NCBI RefSeq assembly: GCF_041146395.1
Contig: NC_090989.1
Span: 247,432,843-247,496,842 of the forward strand
Source of the DNA: Eulemur rufifrons
Lineage: Eukaryota; Chordata; Mammalia; Primates; Lemuridae
Direction: 5' to 3'
Length of the DNA: 64,000 nucleotides
A model generated the notes under the pieces. That model saw only the letters and a program-made list of their open reading frames with translations, did not search any database and was not told where the DNA came from. The first letter of the stretch is position 1. Each line of letters opens with the position of its first letter. This document shows positions 1 to 10,075 of this stretch, in pieces. The position numbers were made by a program, and so were the translations under genes.

Positions 1-152
1 CAAGAAATAGAAAAATTAGCTGGGCATGGTGGTGCACTCACTCCTCTAGTCCCAGCTACTGGGGAGGCTGAGGCAGGACGATTGCTTGAGCTCAGGAGTT
101 TGAGGTTGCTGTGAGACAGAAGTGAACCTGTCTCAGAAAAAAAAAAAAAAAA
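1..152 (+). mobile_element. Alu SINE, 3' part (5' end outside window or truncated)
   Basis: Alu-type SINE in sense orientation. The motifs 'gctgggcatggtggtgcac', 'cccagctactggggaggc' and 'ctgaggcaggacgattgc' are diagnostic. It ends with 'cctgtctcag' and a poly-A tract at 137-152. Part of the usual segment between 'gttgctgtgag' and the terminal 'gtctc' is missing, so the copy carries an internal deletion. The true 5' boundary cannot be seen. Confidence 0.9.
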
Positions 153-460
153 GTTTAATTTTAATGAAATCCAATGTATCAATGTGTTTCCCTCATGATT
201 TATGCTTTAAATTCTCTACCTAAATAATCTTTGTGTACTCCAAGATCTGATATAATCCACACTAATTTCCATAAATAATATAAGTTAGGGTTTGAGGTTC
301 ATATTTTATATGAATATCTAGTTTCAGCGTCATTTGTTTAGAAACTTTCCTTTTCATTGAAATATTTTGGCATTTTTGTCAATAATATGCGGTCGTTTTT
401 GTGTGGGTTTCATGCCAATACCACCCTGTCTTTTTAATATTTTTTTCTCTCTATTCTCTA
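153..460 (-). mobile_element. Old L1M fragment, antisense (ORF2/3' side)
   Basis: Weak but extended resemblance to the reverse complement of mammalian L1: 'ttttaatgaaatccaatg' at the start, 'ggtttgaggttcatatttt', 'catttttgtcaataatatg' and 'gccaataccaccctgtc' occur in the order expected for antisense L1 ORF2. The copy is heavily diverged with no coding capacity. The end point is approximate. Confidence 0.6.
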
Positions 461-489
461 ATTTAGATAGTTTCTAATGGTAATTATTC

Positions 490-1250
490 AAGTTCACTGA
501 TTTTTTTTTTTTTCCTGCAGTGTCTTCTCTCACCTATACGCTACCCAGTAAATACTTTCATTTAATATATTGGATTTTTCAGCTTTGGATTTTCTATTTG
601 GTTCTTTTTTTATGTCTTCCATTTATTTCATTATTTTCATGTTTTTGTTTTTTTAATTCTTGAGCATACTTATTGTCATTGTCTTAAAGTTCTTCTCTTC
701 TAATCCAATCATCTCTGTCACTTCTGAATCTTTCTATCAACTGATGATGTTTCTCCTGGTTATGGGTCATATTTTCCCGCTTCTTTTCATTTATTGTAAT
801 TTTGATTGAATGTTTTTGAGTTTCTGTCTTTCTTTAAAAAGTATTGACTTTTGTTTTGAAAGGCAAGTAAGTAATTTCTGGATGAATTTTATCCTTTCAA
901 GGCAGCTGATGTAGAGCAGCCTTTAGTGAAAATTTAGCCCTTCTACTAGGGTAATACATTTCTGTAGTTGCTACAGAATGTCCCAGGAGTTTATGAAGGT
1001 CTCTACTCTGACTTAACAGATCTTTAATATCTTTTAGTCCTGAGAAAATTCAGTGACCTTTCATTTTACAGATCTCCAATACACCTCCAATTGACCTATA
1101 GTATGGTGTTGAATTTCACCATACATAAGCATAGTTTGGTTTCCAGCAACAGACTCAAGGGGACCCCTATCTAGATTTTTGGAACTCTTTCTCTGCTTAA
1201 CTCCTGCTCTGTAAAGTCCACCTGCCTTATCTCTCTATATGTCACTCCCG
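490..1250 (-). mobile_element. Old L1M-type fragment, antisense, probable 5' portion
   Basis: T-rich sequence with landmarks I associate with the antisense 5' region of old L1M elements: 'ggatttttcagctttggat', 'ttggttctttttttatg', 'ttctcctggttatgggtcat' and 'attttcccgcttctttt', then a diverged stretch to about 1250. No open frame is usable. It may belong to the same ancient insertion as the preceding fragment. The family name is from memory and a RepeatMasker run would settle it. Confidence 0.5.
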
Positions 1251-2750
1251 GTGTTCTCAGATGATCACTGTTCTCCTTCTGTTCCCCTTCTTTGCTTCCA
1301 GAAAGAAAGCCAGGGTGATTATAGGCCTCATCTTGTTTCCATTCTCCTTTAAATCACAGTGTTGTTTTGCCTGTTGTTTAATGTCTAAACAAAAAGTTTC
1401 ATATTTTTGTACACTTTTCTGGCTGTTTAAGGAAGGGAAAATAAATTTAGTTTCAGTTATACAAATGTGGCCAGAATTGGGAACTCTTAATTATATTTTT
1501 ATTGATGTTTCTTTAAAAATTGTCTATAATGTACATAAAATAATTTTATAATTAAAAATATACACCAATAAAACCACTGGTCATTGTGCTCTTGACCCAA
1601 AGTGAAGATGATACTACAAGCCAATGAGATAAAATATCATATATTTAATTTCTCCTATTTATGTTAGGCATTAAGAATTTTGACCTTGGAAAGAATGCAT
1701 TTTTAAATTTTATACAACTATGACAGGAAAATAAATTTTCTACCCATACTTACTCATGTGCTTGAAATCATTATCGTCTGCTTTCTGTTCCTATCTCAAT
1801 AATACCATTCTTCATGCCTGTAGTATAGTTTTTATTTGTGGAGTTATGAAAAATGCAGGTTGGGCACCCAAGCAGAAAAAGAATGTTGTCTTCAAAGCCA
1901 AATCCCCAGTGTACAGAAGAATCGTCTCAAAACCATGCAGCAGGTTTCAGTATAATTCATAGCTACTGACATTTTATGGACCAGGAAGATTCAAGCTTAA
2001 CTAGCATAAAAAAAGTAATACATTTCCTTCTTTTTGTAGAAAGCTTCATATAATATATCTTTGAAGACAGGGTTGAGATTATCACCATGTTCTTCTACAG
2101 ATAAATATGGGGGCTCAGTTTCTGAAACTGTGGCATAGGTTGCAGGCAATAAATTCACATAATGGTAAAAAAATGCTACTTGTAGAGAAAAAAAGCATTG
2201 TTACTGTATACTTCAGTTCTGTGCACTATAGTGTGCTGATTTACAGAGATGGTTTTTCAGTGCCTTATATTTTACAAACTCACATTTTCTGTCCTGTAGT
2301 GTAGCAATGGTTTTAGTTTTCGGGGGAAAAGGGGGGATAGAGGTGCAAAACACACATATTTGTTTGAAGTGTGGGTGGCATTTAATAACAGAAAGATGAT
2401 AAATGAATGTGTCAGGGCTCAATGTTATCTACCTTATCCCTTGGTACCTAGTCTCCTGCTTTCTGTCTTCAAAAATTCAGTTCAATATTTTATTTCTGCA
2501 CAATGAAGTTTGTCTCAATAAAATTAGTTCCTACAATTAGCTTCCTCAGCAATGATGAGCCAGCAGTAATGTGGTGATTTTATACTAACAGCGGAAAGTG
2601 TAGAATCAGCGAATATCTCTTTTCACAGGTGCTAGTGTGTAGATTCTTAACTATGCCTTCAGGTTAGTGGATAGATCTCTGCAGATTCACAGAGCCCAAG
2701 TAGTTTGCCATCCATAAAAGCATAGGTCTGTTACTTCATTTTATATAATT
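1251..2750. other. Unassigned AT-rich noncoding sequence
   Basis: No gene or repeat family was recognised. The short open frames (for example a 96-codon frame at 1261-1551 and a 68-codon frame at 1756-1962) have low-complexity, hydrophobic or unpatterned translations and no recognisable motif, so I treat them as chance. Confidence 0.5.
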
Positions 2751-2754
2751 AGTA

Positions 2755-2850
2755 ACATCTATGCACTTACTGAACATTTACTCTGTGGCAGGCATTACAC
2801 TAATATTTTATATACACTCTATCTCATTATCACAAGAATCTCTCAAGCAG
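2755..2850 (-). mobile_element. MIR SINE fragment, antisense
   Basis: 'tgaacatttactctgtgg' followed by 'caggcattacac' and 'tatctcattatcacaagaat' matches the reverse-complement MIR tail pattern (a 'gcttactatgtgccaggcac' type block followed by an 'atctcatttaatcctcac' type block). Short and diverged. Confidence 0.6.
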
Positions 2851-4429
2851 CCACAAAACTAAACTAGTACCAGACCATGAGAGGCCAGTGTGTTTTCATT
2901 CAGAGTAGGAGTCACTGCTGACGTCAAGGAATTGGTAGCCAAGCTGACACAGGAGCAGCTAGGTGATGCACAGCTCCTGCTCAAATCCTAATCAATTTCA
3001 AAAACATCTTGAAAATCAATGGAAGAGCTGGACAGTTTCCAGGCTAAAGAATGCATTATAAACTGTGTTGAGGTACTTGACTATAGTCTTAGGTAAGTTT
3101 GCTTGCATCAATGGAGTGGAAAAACAACCAGAAATTCCTTTCTTCTTCTCTCTTTCTTACTGCCCTTTTTTTTTCCACCAAAAGCTTAATGTTTACATAG
3201 TTAATCATTTCCCCTTCTTTAGGAGAAAGGAGGTAAGTTCTCCCGGTGGTACACATATACGGATGTAGGTAGTCCCATCTTAGGATTTGCATTTGAGCCA
3301 ATTTTATGTTATTTTCATTCATAGCCAAATGCCTAATAAAAATGAGAAATTAAATTCAATGTCATTCACCAAGCACAGAGCCCATATCTAAAAAAAACTC
3401 AGCTTTCTAGATTGTAACACAGTAATAAATAAAATACAGACTGTGCACAGTAAGCTTTCCATTTGGCAGATGGTAGTAGTAAAGCACAATATAAAACTAG
3501 GTATACTTTAAAGAAAAATGAGAGAAAAGGCGTATGAATGGGTTCAGAAAAGAGAAGTAATAATATAAAAACTTTCCTCTTGGTGAATTTGGAAGCTCTT
3601 CAGAATTGCATTTGAATTGAGCCTTACAGTGACCATAGTAAATTATCTAGTGGAACACCTGACAGGAAGTATGTCGTATGGAAAAAATAGTATGAAAAAA
3701 TACATGAAGATAGGAAATTGGAAGACATTTTCTACTAACTTTGAATGTTTCTAAGAGGATATTATTCAAATGAATGCATCACCAGTCATAAGTTTTTCAG
3801 ATTTATATCTTATGTTTTAACTCTATTCTGATTGGTTCGTTTTGTTTTCTATTATTAATACTTTTGTTAATAATTGGTGCTAATTTTCCCTATTTTGATA
3901 TATACACTTAACAAATTGATCAGTCTGAGAATAATTTCACTGTTTGTCATTGTTGAGTTTTTCTTCAGTGTTCTATATACAAGGCCTATATTTTCTATAT
4001 TTATGGAAATGATAGACATAATATAACTAAAGCTTCTGAACCAGGAAAAAATAAACATAATCAGTATTTATCAAACTGTCAACCCACATTTTTCTGTTCT
4101 ACTGTCATATATGGTGAGGCTTCCAATGCACATGAAACTAACCGTGAACCACTAATCAATGGCTAGTAACGTAGATGAGGCTTGCAAAGATATTTGAAAG
4201 GCACTGGTTAATTCAATGGCTATGATCACCAAAATTTCACTTTAAAACATCATTTTTATCTACAAGTCTATACAATATACATATCATGCTTAGATCTACA
4301 CTCTTATGAGGGCGTGCAGACTACTTTTAGTAACCCTGAGAACCAAAACAGCTTCTATTTATAAGATCTTGGTGCACATAAAGGGAAAAAAGAAGCAGCC
4401 CTCATGAAGAGTATAAAATATTCACCCCC
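2851..4429. other. Unassigned noncoding sequence
   Basis: No repeat family or gene was recognised. A perfect 8-bp TGACGTCA (CRE-type palindrome) sits at 2919-2926, but nothing else nearby suggests a promoter. Short frames on both strands at 3065-3328 overlap each other and look like noise. Confidence 0.45.
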
Positions 4430-4575
4430 TTAAAATACTTTACTGGTTTGGAGATTATACTATAATTAGAAAATATGTTATCATTGGGGAAAACTGGGTA
4501 AGGTTATAAGGAATTATTTCTGAAACATTCTTTAAATCTATAATTATTTTAAAATGAAAAAGTTTAAAAATGAAT
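4430..4575 (+). mobile_element. L1M 3' end fragment
   Basis: 'attggggaaaactgggtaag' followed about 60 bp later by 'aaatctataattattttaa' and 'aatgaaaaagtttaaaaa' matches the conserved 3' terminus of old L1M/L1ME elements, which ends in a 'tctaaaattatttcaaaat' type block and an A-rich tail. Confidence 0.6.
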
Positions 4576-4767
4576 TACCAGTCTTCCAAGGATCAAGGCT
4601 AAATTTAACTGAAGAGATTGTGCTTAAAGAAAGAAAAACTTCTTCTTTCACATTTTTGTCTATAAGAAATAGTAGGTTCAGAAAGTAGGATCCAGTTGTG
4701 GTTACTGATTATGGATTCCTTTCATTCCCTGTCATTGAGTATATTATTTGAACTTCTTACTGCACAT

Positions 4768-4944
4768 CTCAGGGGAGAGTTGTTTCTTGCTAGCGTTATT
4801 CCTTTGGCAGCATCTTAAGATCACTGCTTGCTTTTCTTCTCCACGAGAGAGCTCTGGGTATTCTCTGAAGAGCTTGCCCTCAATGGGTAGGGCAAAGTGA
4901 TTGGCAAAGGCTCTGGCCATATTGCAGAGCTAGGATAGAAAAAT
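4768..4944 (-). other. Exon-like open frame of 58 codons, unidentified
   Basis: On the minus strand an ATG at 4920-4918 opens a 58-codon frame that closes with TAA near 4744. The translation begins MARAFANHFALPIEG and contains a charged EYPELSRGEEK stretch. It shows reasonable codon usage over its first 40 codons, unlike surrounding AT-rich sequence. Just upstream on that strand is a pyrimidine-rich run ending 'ttttctatcctag', which resembles a splice acceptor. I do not recognise the protein. It could be a chance frame, a degraded pseudogene piece or a terminal exon. No partner exon, promoter or polyadenylation signal was found. Confidence 0.2.
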
Positions 4945-6130
4945 AATGTAACTTCCTAAAAATGTGTAAGTCACTTCTGTGACCTTAGAGCTCTTTATTT
5001 TTTGCTTCAGAATCCCAGGGTGTAACATGCCCAATGAAGAAGTTGCCATTGTACTTCCTGGAGAGTAACTGGCTCATATCTTACATCACAAAGATATAAT
5101 TATGCATGTATTGCATGCTAGTCCTTAGTGCTTGATCCTCGTCCATAAACAGGGATTATGGAGACACTGAAATTGGCAGACATTTTTGGAGCCCTTACAA
5201 AGTTTGGCAGGTTTGTAGCAATGCTCTTTCAGGTGGGAATCCCTACCACTTTTGTTCCTGAGTATTTCTGGGAATTTTATCAAGCTTCAGGTGTTAAGAA
5301 CTAGTTGTCAATGCATGTCACTGAATAAAAGTATAACTATTTTATATTATGTTTGGGTAAGTGAGGAAAATATTACAAAACACCAGTCAATTTGTGTTTT
5401 CACAGATGGCACAGGAGGTGCCTATACCTTTACCTATATATTTCCTTATGAGCAAAAAACATGGTTGCTACCCAAGATACTATCTCAGGTAGGGGAGAGG
5501 TTGAGAAGCAAATATTCTAGCCTCTTTTTTATTTCTGCTCTCCAATTTTTTTTTTTTTTTTTTTGGTGTTTGCCATTAACGCAGCCCACTATTGCAATTA
5601 ATAGATAGATGCACGGATGAATGCCTAATGCATGCTTTCATGATATATTAATACTCACCATTCTACAATTATGTACACTTTCTGAATGACAGAAGGGGCA
5701 CAATTCAGCCCTAGTGTCTGGAAAAGTCAGATAAGGGGGTGGAAATAATGAAGTACAATAAACTAAAAGTCACAACCCCAAATTGCAAATGGTATAGCAA
5801 ATGCTTCATAATCTCCTAATGACGGGTTTTATGCATTGGAAAACATTGAAATTATGATTTCTACTGATACAATTAAGAAATAAAAAATATCCATTAAAGA
5901 CCAAGACATAGATACTAGCACTCCTCCAAATAAATGTTTATTTCTAAATTTCTGTGTTTTAATCATGCAGGTGTGTGTGTGTGTGGTCATTATCATATAA
6001 CAATTTTATCCCTTGCCTTCTTGCTTGTGATCATCTTCAGTATGTCCCAACAACACTAGGCATTAGTTACTGCTTTGGCAGTGTTTCTAAAACTCCAAGA
6101 TATCATATTCAATTTCCATTCATTGTATAG
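4945..6130. other. Unassigned noncoding sequence with a T-tract and a GT run
   Basis: No repeat family was recognised with confidence. Contains a pure T-tract at about 5547-5564 and a short (GT)n run at about 5971-5984. A 118-codon frame at 5252-5608 reads straight through the T-tract as polyphenylalanine and has no recognisable domain, so it is not called as a gene. Confidence 0.45.
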
Positions 6131-6131
6131 A

Positions 6132-6180
6132 AACACACACACACAGATATATGGAGAGACAGAGAGAGAGAGAGGGAGAG
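6132..6180. repeat. Compound (AC)n / (GA)n microsatellite
   Basis: An 'acacacacacac' run is followed by 'gatatatgg' and then an 'agagagagagag' run. It sits immediately before the 5' end of the Tigger element. Confidence 0.85.
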
Positions 6181-6184
6181 ATTC

Positions 6185-7320
6185 CTGATGCACTGCATAA
6201 TGACATAATGACATTTAAGTCAACAATAGACTATGCATCTGATGGTTGCATAAAATTATAATGGAGCTGAAAAATTCCTATTGCCTAATGACATCTTGCC
6301 CATCAAAATGTCCTAGCATAACACATTATTCACGTGTTTGTGGTGATGCTGGTGTAAATAAACCTACTGCACTGCCAGTCATGTAAAAGTAAGCACATAC
6401 AATTATGTACAGTACATAATATTTCATAATGATAATAAATGACTATGTTATTTATATATTTACTATACTATACTTTCTGTCATTATTTTAAAGTTTCCTT
6501 CTTCTATGTATGAAGAAAAAAGTAAATTGTAAAACAGCCTCAGGCAGGTACTTCAGGAGGTATTCCAGAAGAAGGTATTATTACCATGGGAGATGACAGC
6601 TTCATGCATATTACTGCCCCTGAAGACTTTTTAGTGGGATAAGATGTGGAGATGGAAAATTGATACTGATGATTCTAACCCTGTGTAGGCCTAGGCTAAT
6701 AAGTGTGTTTGTGTGTGAGTTTTTAACAGAAACGTTTAAAAAGTGAAATAACAATTAAATATAGAAAAAAGGCTTATGGAATAAAGATAAGGAAAAATTA
6801 TTTTTATATAGCTGTACAATGTGTTTGTTTTTAAGCTATGTGTTATTACAAAAGAGTCAAAAATTTAAAATTAAGTTCATAAAGTAAAAATGTTACAATA
6901 AGCTAAGGTTAATTTATTATTGAAGAAAGAAAAGTTTTTTGTTTTATAAATTTATGTAGCCCTAAGTATATAATGTTTATAAAGTCTACAGTAGTGTACA
7001 GTAATGTCCTGAAAGTTCCATTCATGATAAGTGACCTATACAGGTGTGCCATTTTTATCTTTTATACCACATTTTAATGTGCCTTTTCTAAGTTTAGATA
7101 TGTTAGATATACATATGTTTACCATTGTGTTACAATTGCCTGAAGTATTCAGTGCAGTAACATGCTGTACAAGTTTGTAGTGCAGGAGCAATAGGTTATA
7201 CCATACAGCTTAGGTGTGTAGGATTTTCGTAAGGATACTCTATGATGTTCATACAATGATGAAATCACCTAATGATGCATTTCTCAGAACATATACTCGT
7301 TGTTAAGCAATGTATGATTA
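6185..7320 (+). mobile_element. Tigger-family (TcMar-Tigger, Tigger3-like) nonautonomous DNA transposon
   Basis: About 1.14 kb flanked by diverged terminal inverted repeats. The left end reads 'tgatgcactgcataatgac'; the right end reads 'gttaagcaatgtatgatta', whose reverse complement is similar. Internal landmarks include 'ataatggagctgaaaaattc', 'gtgtttgtggtgatgctgg', 'gtctacagtagtgtacag', 'tgtgttacaattgcctg' and 'aatgatgcatttctcagaac'. The order and near-complete length match a pogo-like Tigger consensus as I remember it. CpG sites are largely decayed. No transposase frame remains. The exact subfamily name is uncertain. Confidence 0.8.
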
Positions 7321-7921
7321 AATATACACACATATATATAGATAGGTTTATATATAATACACATATTATATATAAATTTTTAATTATGGAAAACATTTAT
7401 ACCAAAAAAAACCAAGGTAGACACTATAATAGATTTAGAATAGATGAGCTTACTTTTCATATTATGTTCATGATGAAGGCAGTTTAAAACTCTATTTTAA
7501 TCTACTGTAAAGGATGTTCCATTATATGGGATACAGGACCCTTAAGGAAAGTGCAGGAAGAAATCCTTCTAACATTTTCATGTTCTGACTATTTTAGTTC
7601 CTTGCCAGTTGAAATAGGCTATTAGACAAATGCTATTAAATAATAACTGTGGAATGAATACACATACAATTGTTGTAATTTATTCAACACCTACTATGTT
7701 CCTTTTCTGTTCCTTTTTCTTTTGATGTTGATAAAACTAATAAGATACGGGTTAATGTGGGGAAAAGTGGGATATCAGGGATTATCTCAGAAATTATAAA
7801 ACCAACATCCTCATTTCATTAGTAAGAGAACTGAAGCCCAAATAAAACCGCTTCTTTATGCACGCTATGCAATTATTCATAATTATTCATAATTCATGAC
7901 TTCTGTATCCACTCATCCCCC
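7321..7921. other. AT-rich sequence with weak L2/MIR-like traces
   Basis: Begins with a TA-rich low-complexity stretch at 7325-7380. From about 7670, 'ttattcaacacctactatg' and, near 7810, 'catcctcatttcattag' followed by 'gaactgaagccc' resemble antisense L2/MIR blocks, but the region between is too diverged to assign. No gene. Confidence 0.35.
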
Positions 7922-7967
7922 TACACACACACACACACATACACACACACACATATACACACACACT
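7922..7967. repeat. (AC)n microsatellite, interrupted
   Basis: Runs of AC interrupted by 'at' dinucleotides, for example 'acacacacacacacacat' followed by further AC runs. A candidate length-variable locus. Confidence 0.9.
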
Positions 7968-8044
7968 AGCCTTCTAGGATTCCTCCTGCCATTATGTAGC
8001 TTTTCTTTCTTGCCCTCAATATAAACTGATTCTTAACTCAGAAA

Positions 8045-8135
8045 ACACTGATTATCTGTTATCTACCACAATATGACTAGGGTTGTTCTAGGACATGGAG
8101 ATACATTGGTGGACCTAATATATCCCTTCAGAACA
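8045..8135 (-). mobile_element. Possible L2 fragment, antisense
   Basis: 'tgttctaggacatggagat' followed by 'acattggtggacc' resembles the antisense L2 3' block (a 'tgctggggatacagcagtg' type pattern). Short and diverged. Confidence 0.4.
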
Positions 8136-8574
8136 CCATATCTTTACATGTTGAATAAAATATGCACTCATGTATTTATATTATATTCTATATAAAAATC
8201 ACAAGGCATTGTGATGATTGCTATGTCTATGTGAAATACAGGATGATGAGTTGACACATGAGTGGGAAACTTATCTTGTTCTTGGGAAATAAGAGCCATA
8301 TTATTGGAGGAAGTCTTTGAAACTTTAATAGGAAGGGAGAAAGCTGATGTTTTATTATTTGAGTACTCCTCATTTACTGAGGGCAAATAGACGCATGTAT
8401 ATTGCCATCTCCCCAAATGCCACCTTATACCTAAAGCAGACCTCACTAGTGGAGACAACAGAATTTGGAGCTTCATTCAGACTCAACTTATGATCCTTCT
8501 TGAGGCATTTCTCTGGGAAGTTACCAATATAAATTTATAAACTGGAGATGTCACCTTTTGGTCCTATGGATTAA

Positions 8575-8890
8575 TCTACTTAACAAACACATGTTAAACT
8601 ACTGTGTGCCAGGCATTTCTCTAATTGCTGAAGGTAAACAGATAATAAGACAGAGTCCACACACTCCTAAAGATTATAGGTCGGATAAATAGAAATGTAA
8701 TCCAATCAGATTACAATCTATTTGCTACAATGTGGCAAATAAATGTCATATCCAGTGTTCCAGGAGAAAGTAAAGGAAATGGCTGTATTTACAGATAGGA
8801 AGAAGGTGTTACAGAAAGAATGGTGTGTGAGTGGTGTCTTAAAGGATGAATGAGAGTTAATAAAGTGGACAAGAAGTAAAAGAGAAAAAC
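8575..8890 (-). mobile_element. L2 LINE 3' fragment, antisense
   Basis: 'tactgtgtgccaggcatttc', then 'agacagagtccacacactcc' and, further on, 'gtgtcttaaaggatgaatg' appear in the order expected for the reverse complement of the L2 3' region. Short frames overlapping it on the minus strand are incidental. Confidence 0.6.
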
Positions 8891-9104
8891 ACATACAATA
8901 TATAGACAATATTTTTAAATCCAAGAAGATTTTAATGAGAGATCCATTTGAAGATGGCATGCATTTACACCACATGATAAGTTTATAAACTATCTGCTAC
9001 TTTGACAAAAATCCTGAGTACCAATATTGCCAACAAAATATCATACCTATATGCCCCTATAAGTTCCAAAATTGAGCTCTAGGTTCATACACTATCCTTT
9101 AATT

Positions 9105-9250
9105 CAGTGTTTTTCAACTGAATTAATCATTGTGGGTTCACTAACAGGAGAAAAAGGGACTACGTTACAGTCACTGCAGTGAGACTTGGACCTAACCCAG
9201 TGTCTCTCTTTTATACATGCAGGGCCCACAATGATCAACCATTATAGACT
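9105..9250. repeat. Short inverted-repeat element, possible hAT-type MITE relic
   Basis: 'cagtgtttttcaactg' at 9105 resembles the terminal pattern of hAT-Charlie-type MITEs. An 11-bp arm ATCATTGTGGG at 9126-9136 has its exact reverse complement CCCACAATGAT at 9225-9235, about 90 bp away. The outer ends are only partly complementary and no clear 8-bp target duplication was found. Confidence 0.35.
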
Positions 9251-9840
9251 GTGAGTAAATATAAGTCATCATTTAAATTAGAATAGAGAAAAGGCTGTGA
9301 AGTGCATTTATCATATAGTCAACCCCCCAGCGTGTAAACAAGCTCTAAAGCAAAATAAAGTCCAATTGTGGAATTGTTTCTTTCTGTCAGTATAATACCT
9401 AAACCTACTAATAGCAGCAATTTGACAGTGGTGAAGGGGCCCAGTTATTTCACTGTGACTGATGTCACACTTATCAGATAGTTCAAAAATCAATGAGAAC
9501 ACAGCATACAATCTATCCTCGGAGAACAAAGACTTCATTTAGACAGTCACCCTCCAGACAGATCATGTAAGGAAATTAGTTGCCAAAACAAAATAAGACG
9601 ATTGATATATAAGAAGACATATTAAGTACCGCTGAGTTTTTATAAGACCTAGGTAGCCTTATCTAGTGAAAATAACACCTAATATCAGACCATAATCAAG
9701 TTCTCAAGTAAGAGTGTGGCATGGGGCAGATTAAATCAAAGCAGACTCTGGTTGGCTTCAGGAGTACAGAATGAAGCCATGTTCCAAGCCTCATTAGTAA
9801 CTGCCTTGGAAGCAGTGAATAGACTGGGTTTGAGTATGAA
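9251..9840. other. Unassigned noncoding sequence
   Basis: No repeat family or gene was recognised. A 75-codon minus-strand frame at 9311-9538 has no motif or coding signature. Confidence 0.45.
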
Positions 9841-10075
9841 GCTTTAGAGCTACACAGGCCTGAGTTGAATACTGGGTCTCTTAGTTGTTGAGTTTAGTAA
9901 TTTCAACTGTTTACCTAGATTTCTCTGAGCTTCAGTTTATTAAATTTAAAATGGTTTTTACAACACTTATCACATTCAATTATTGCCAAGATCAAATTAG
10001 AAGCTGTAGGTAAATTCCCTAGTAATGTCAACTGGCTCAAAGCAGGCTTTTCATAAATGGTAGCTGTTAGCATTT
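9841..10075 (+). mobile_element. MIR SINE
   Basis: Follows MIR order in sense orientation: 'gctttagagctacacaggc', 'tgagttgaatactgggtctc', 'tctctgagcttcagtttatt' and a decayed 3' part ending near 'cataaatggtagctgttag'. A nearly full-length but diverged copy. Confidence 0.75.

Noticed and set aside
2919..2926. TGACGTCA CRE palindrome
   Set aside because: A single 8-bp motif with no TATA box, CpG island or exon nearby. Expected occasionally by chance.
5252..5608. 118-codon plus-strand frame
   Set aside because: It reads through an 18-nt T-tract as polyphenylalanine and has no recognisable motif.
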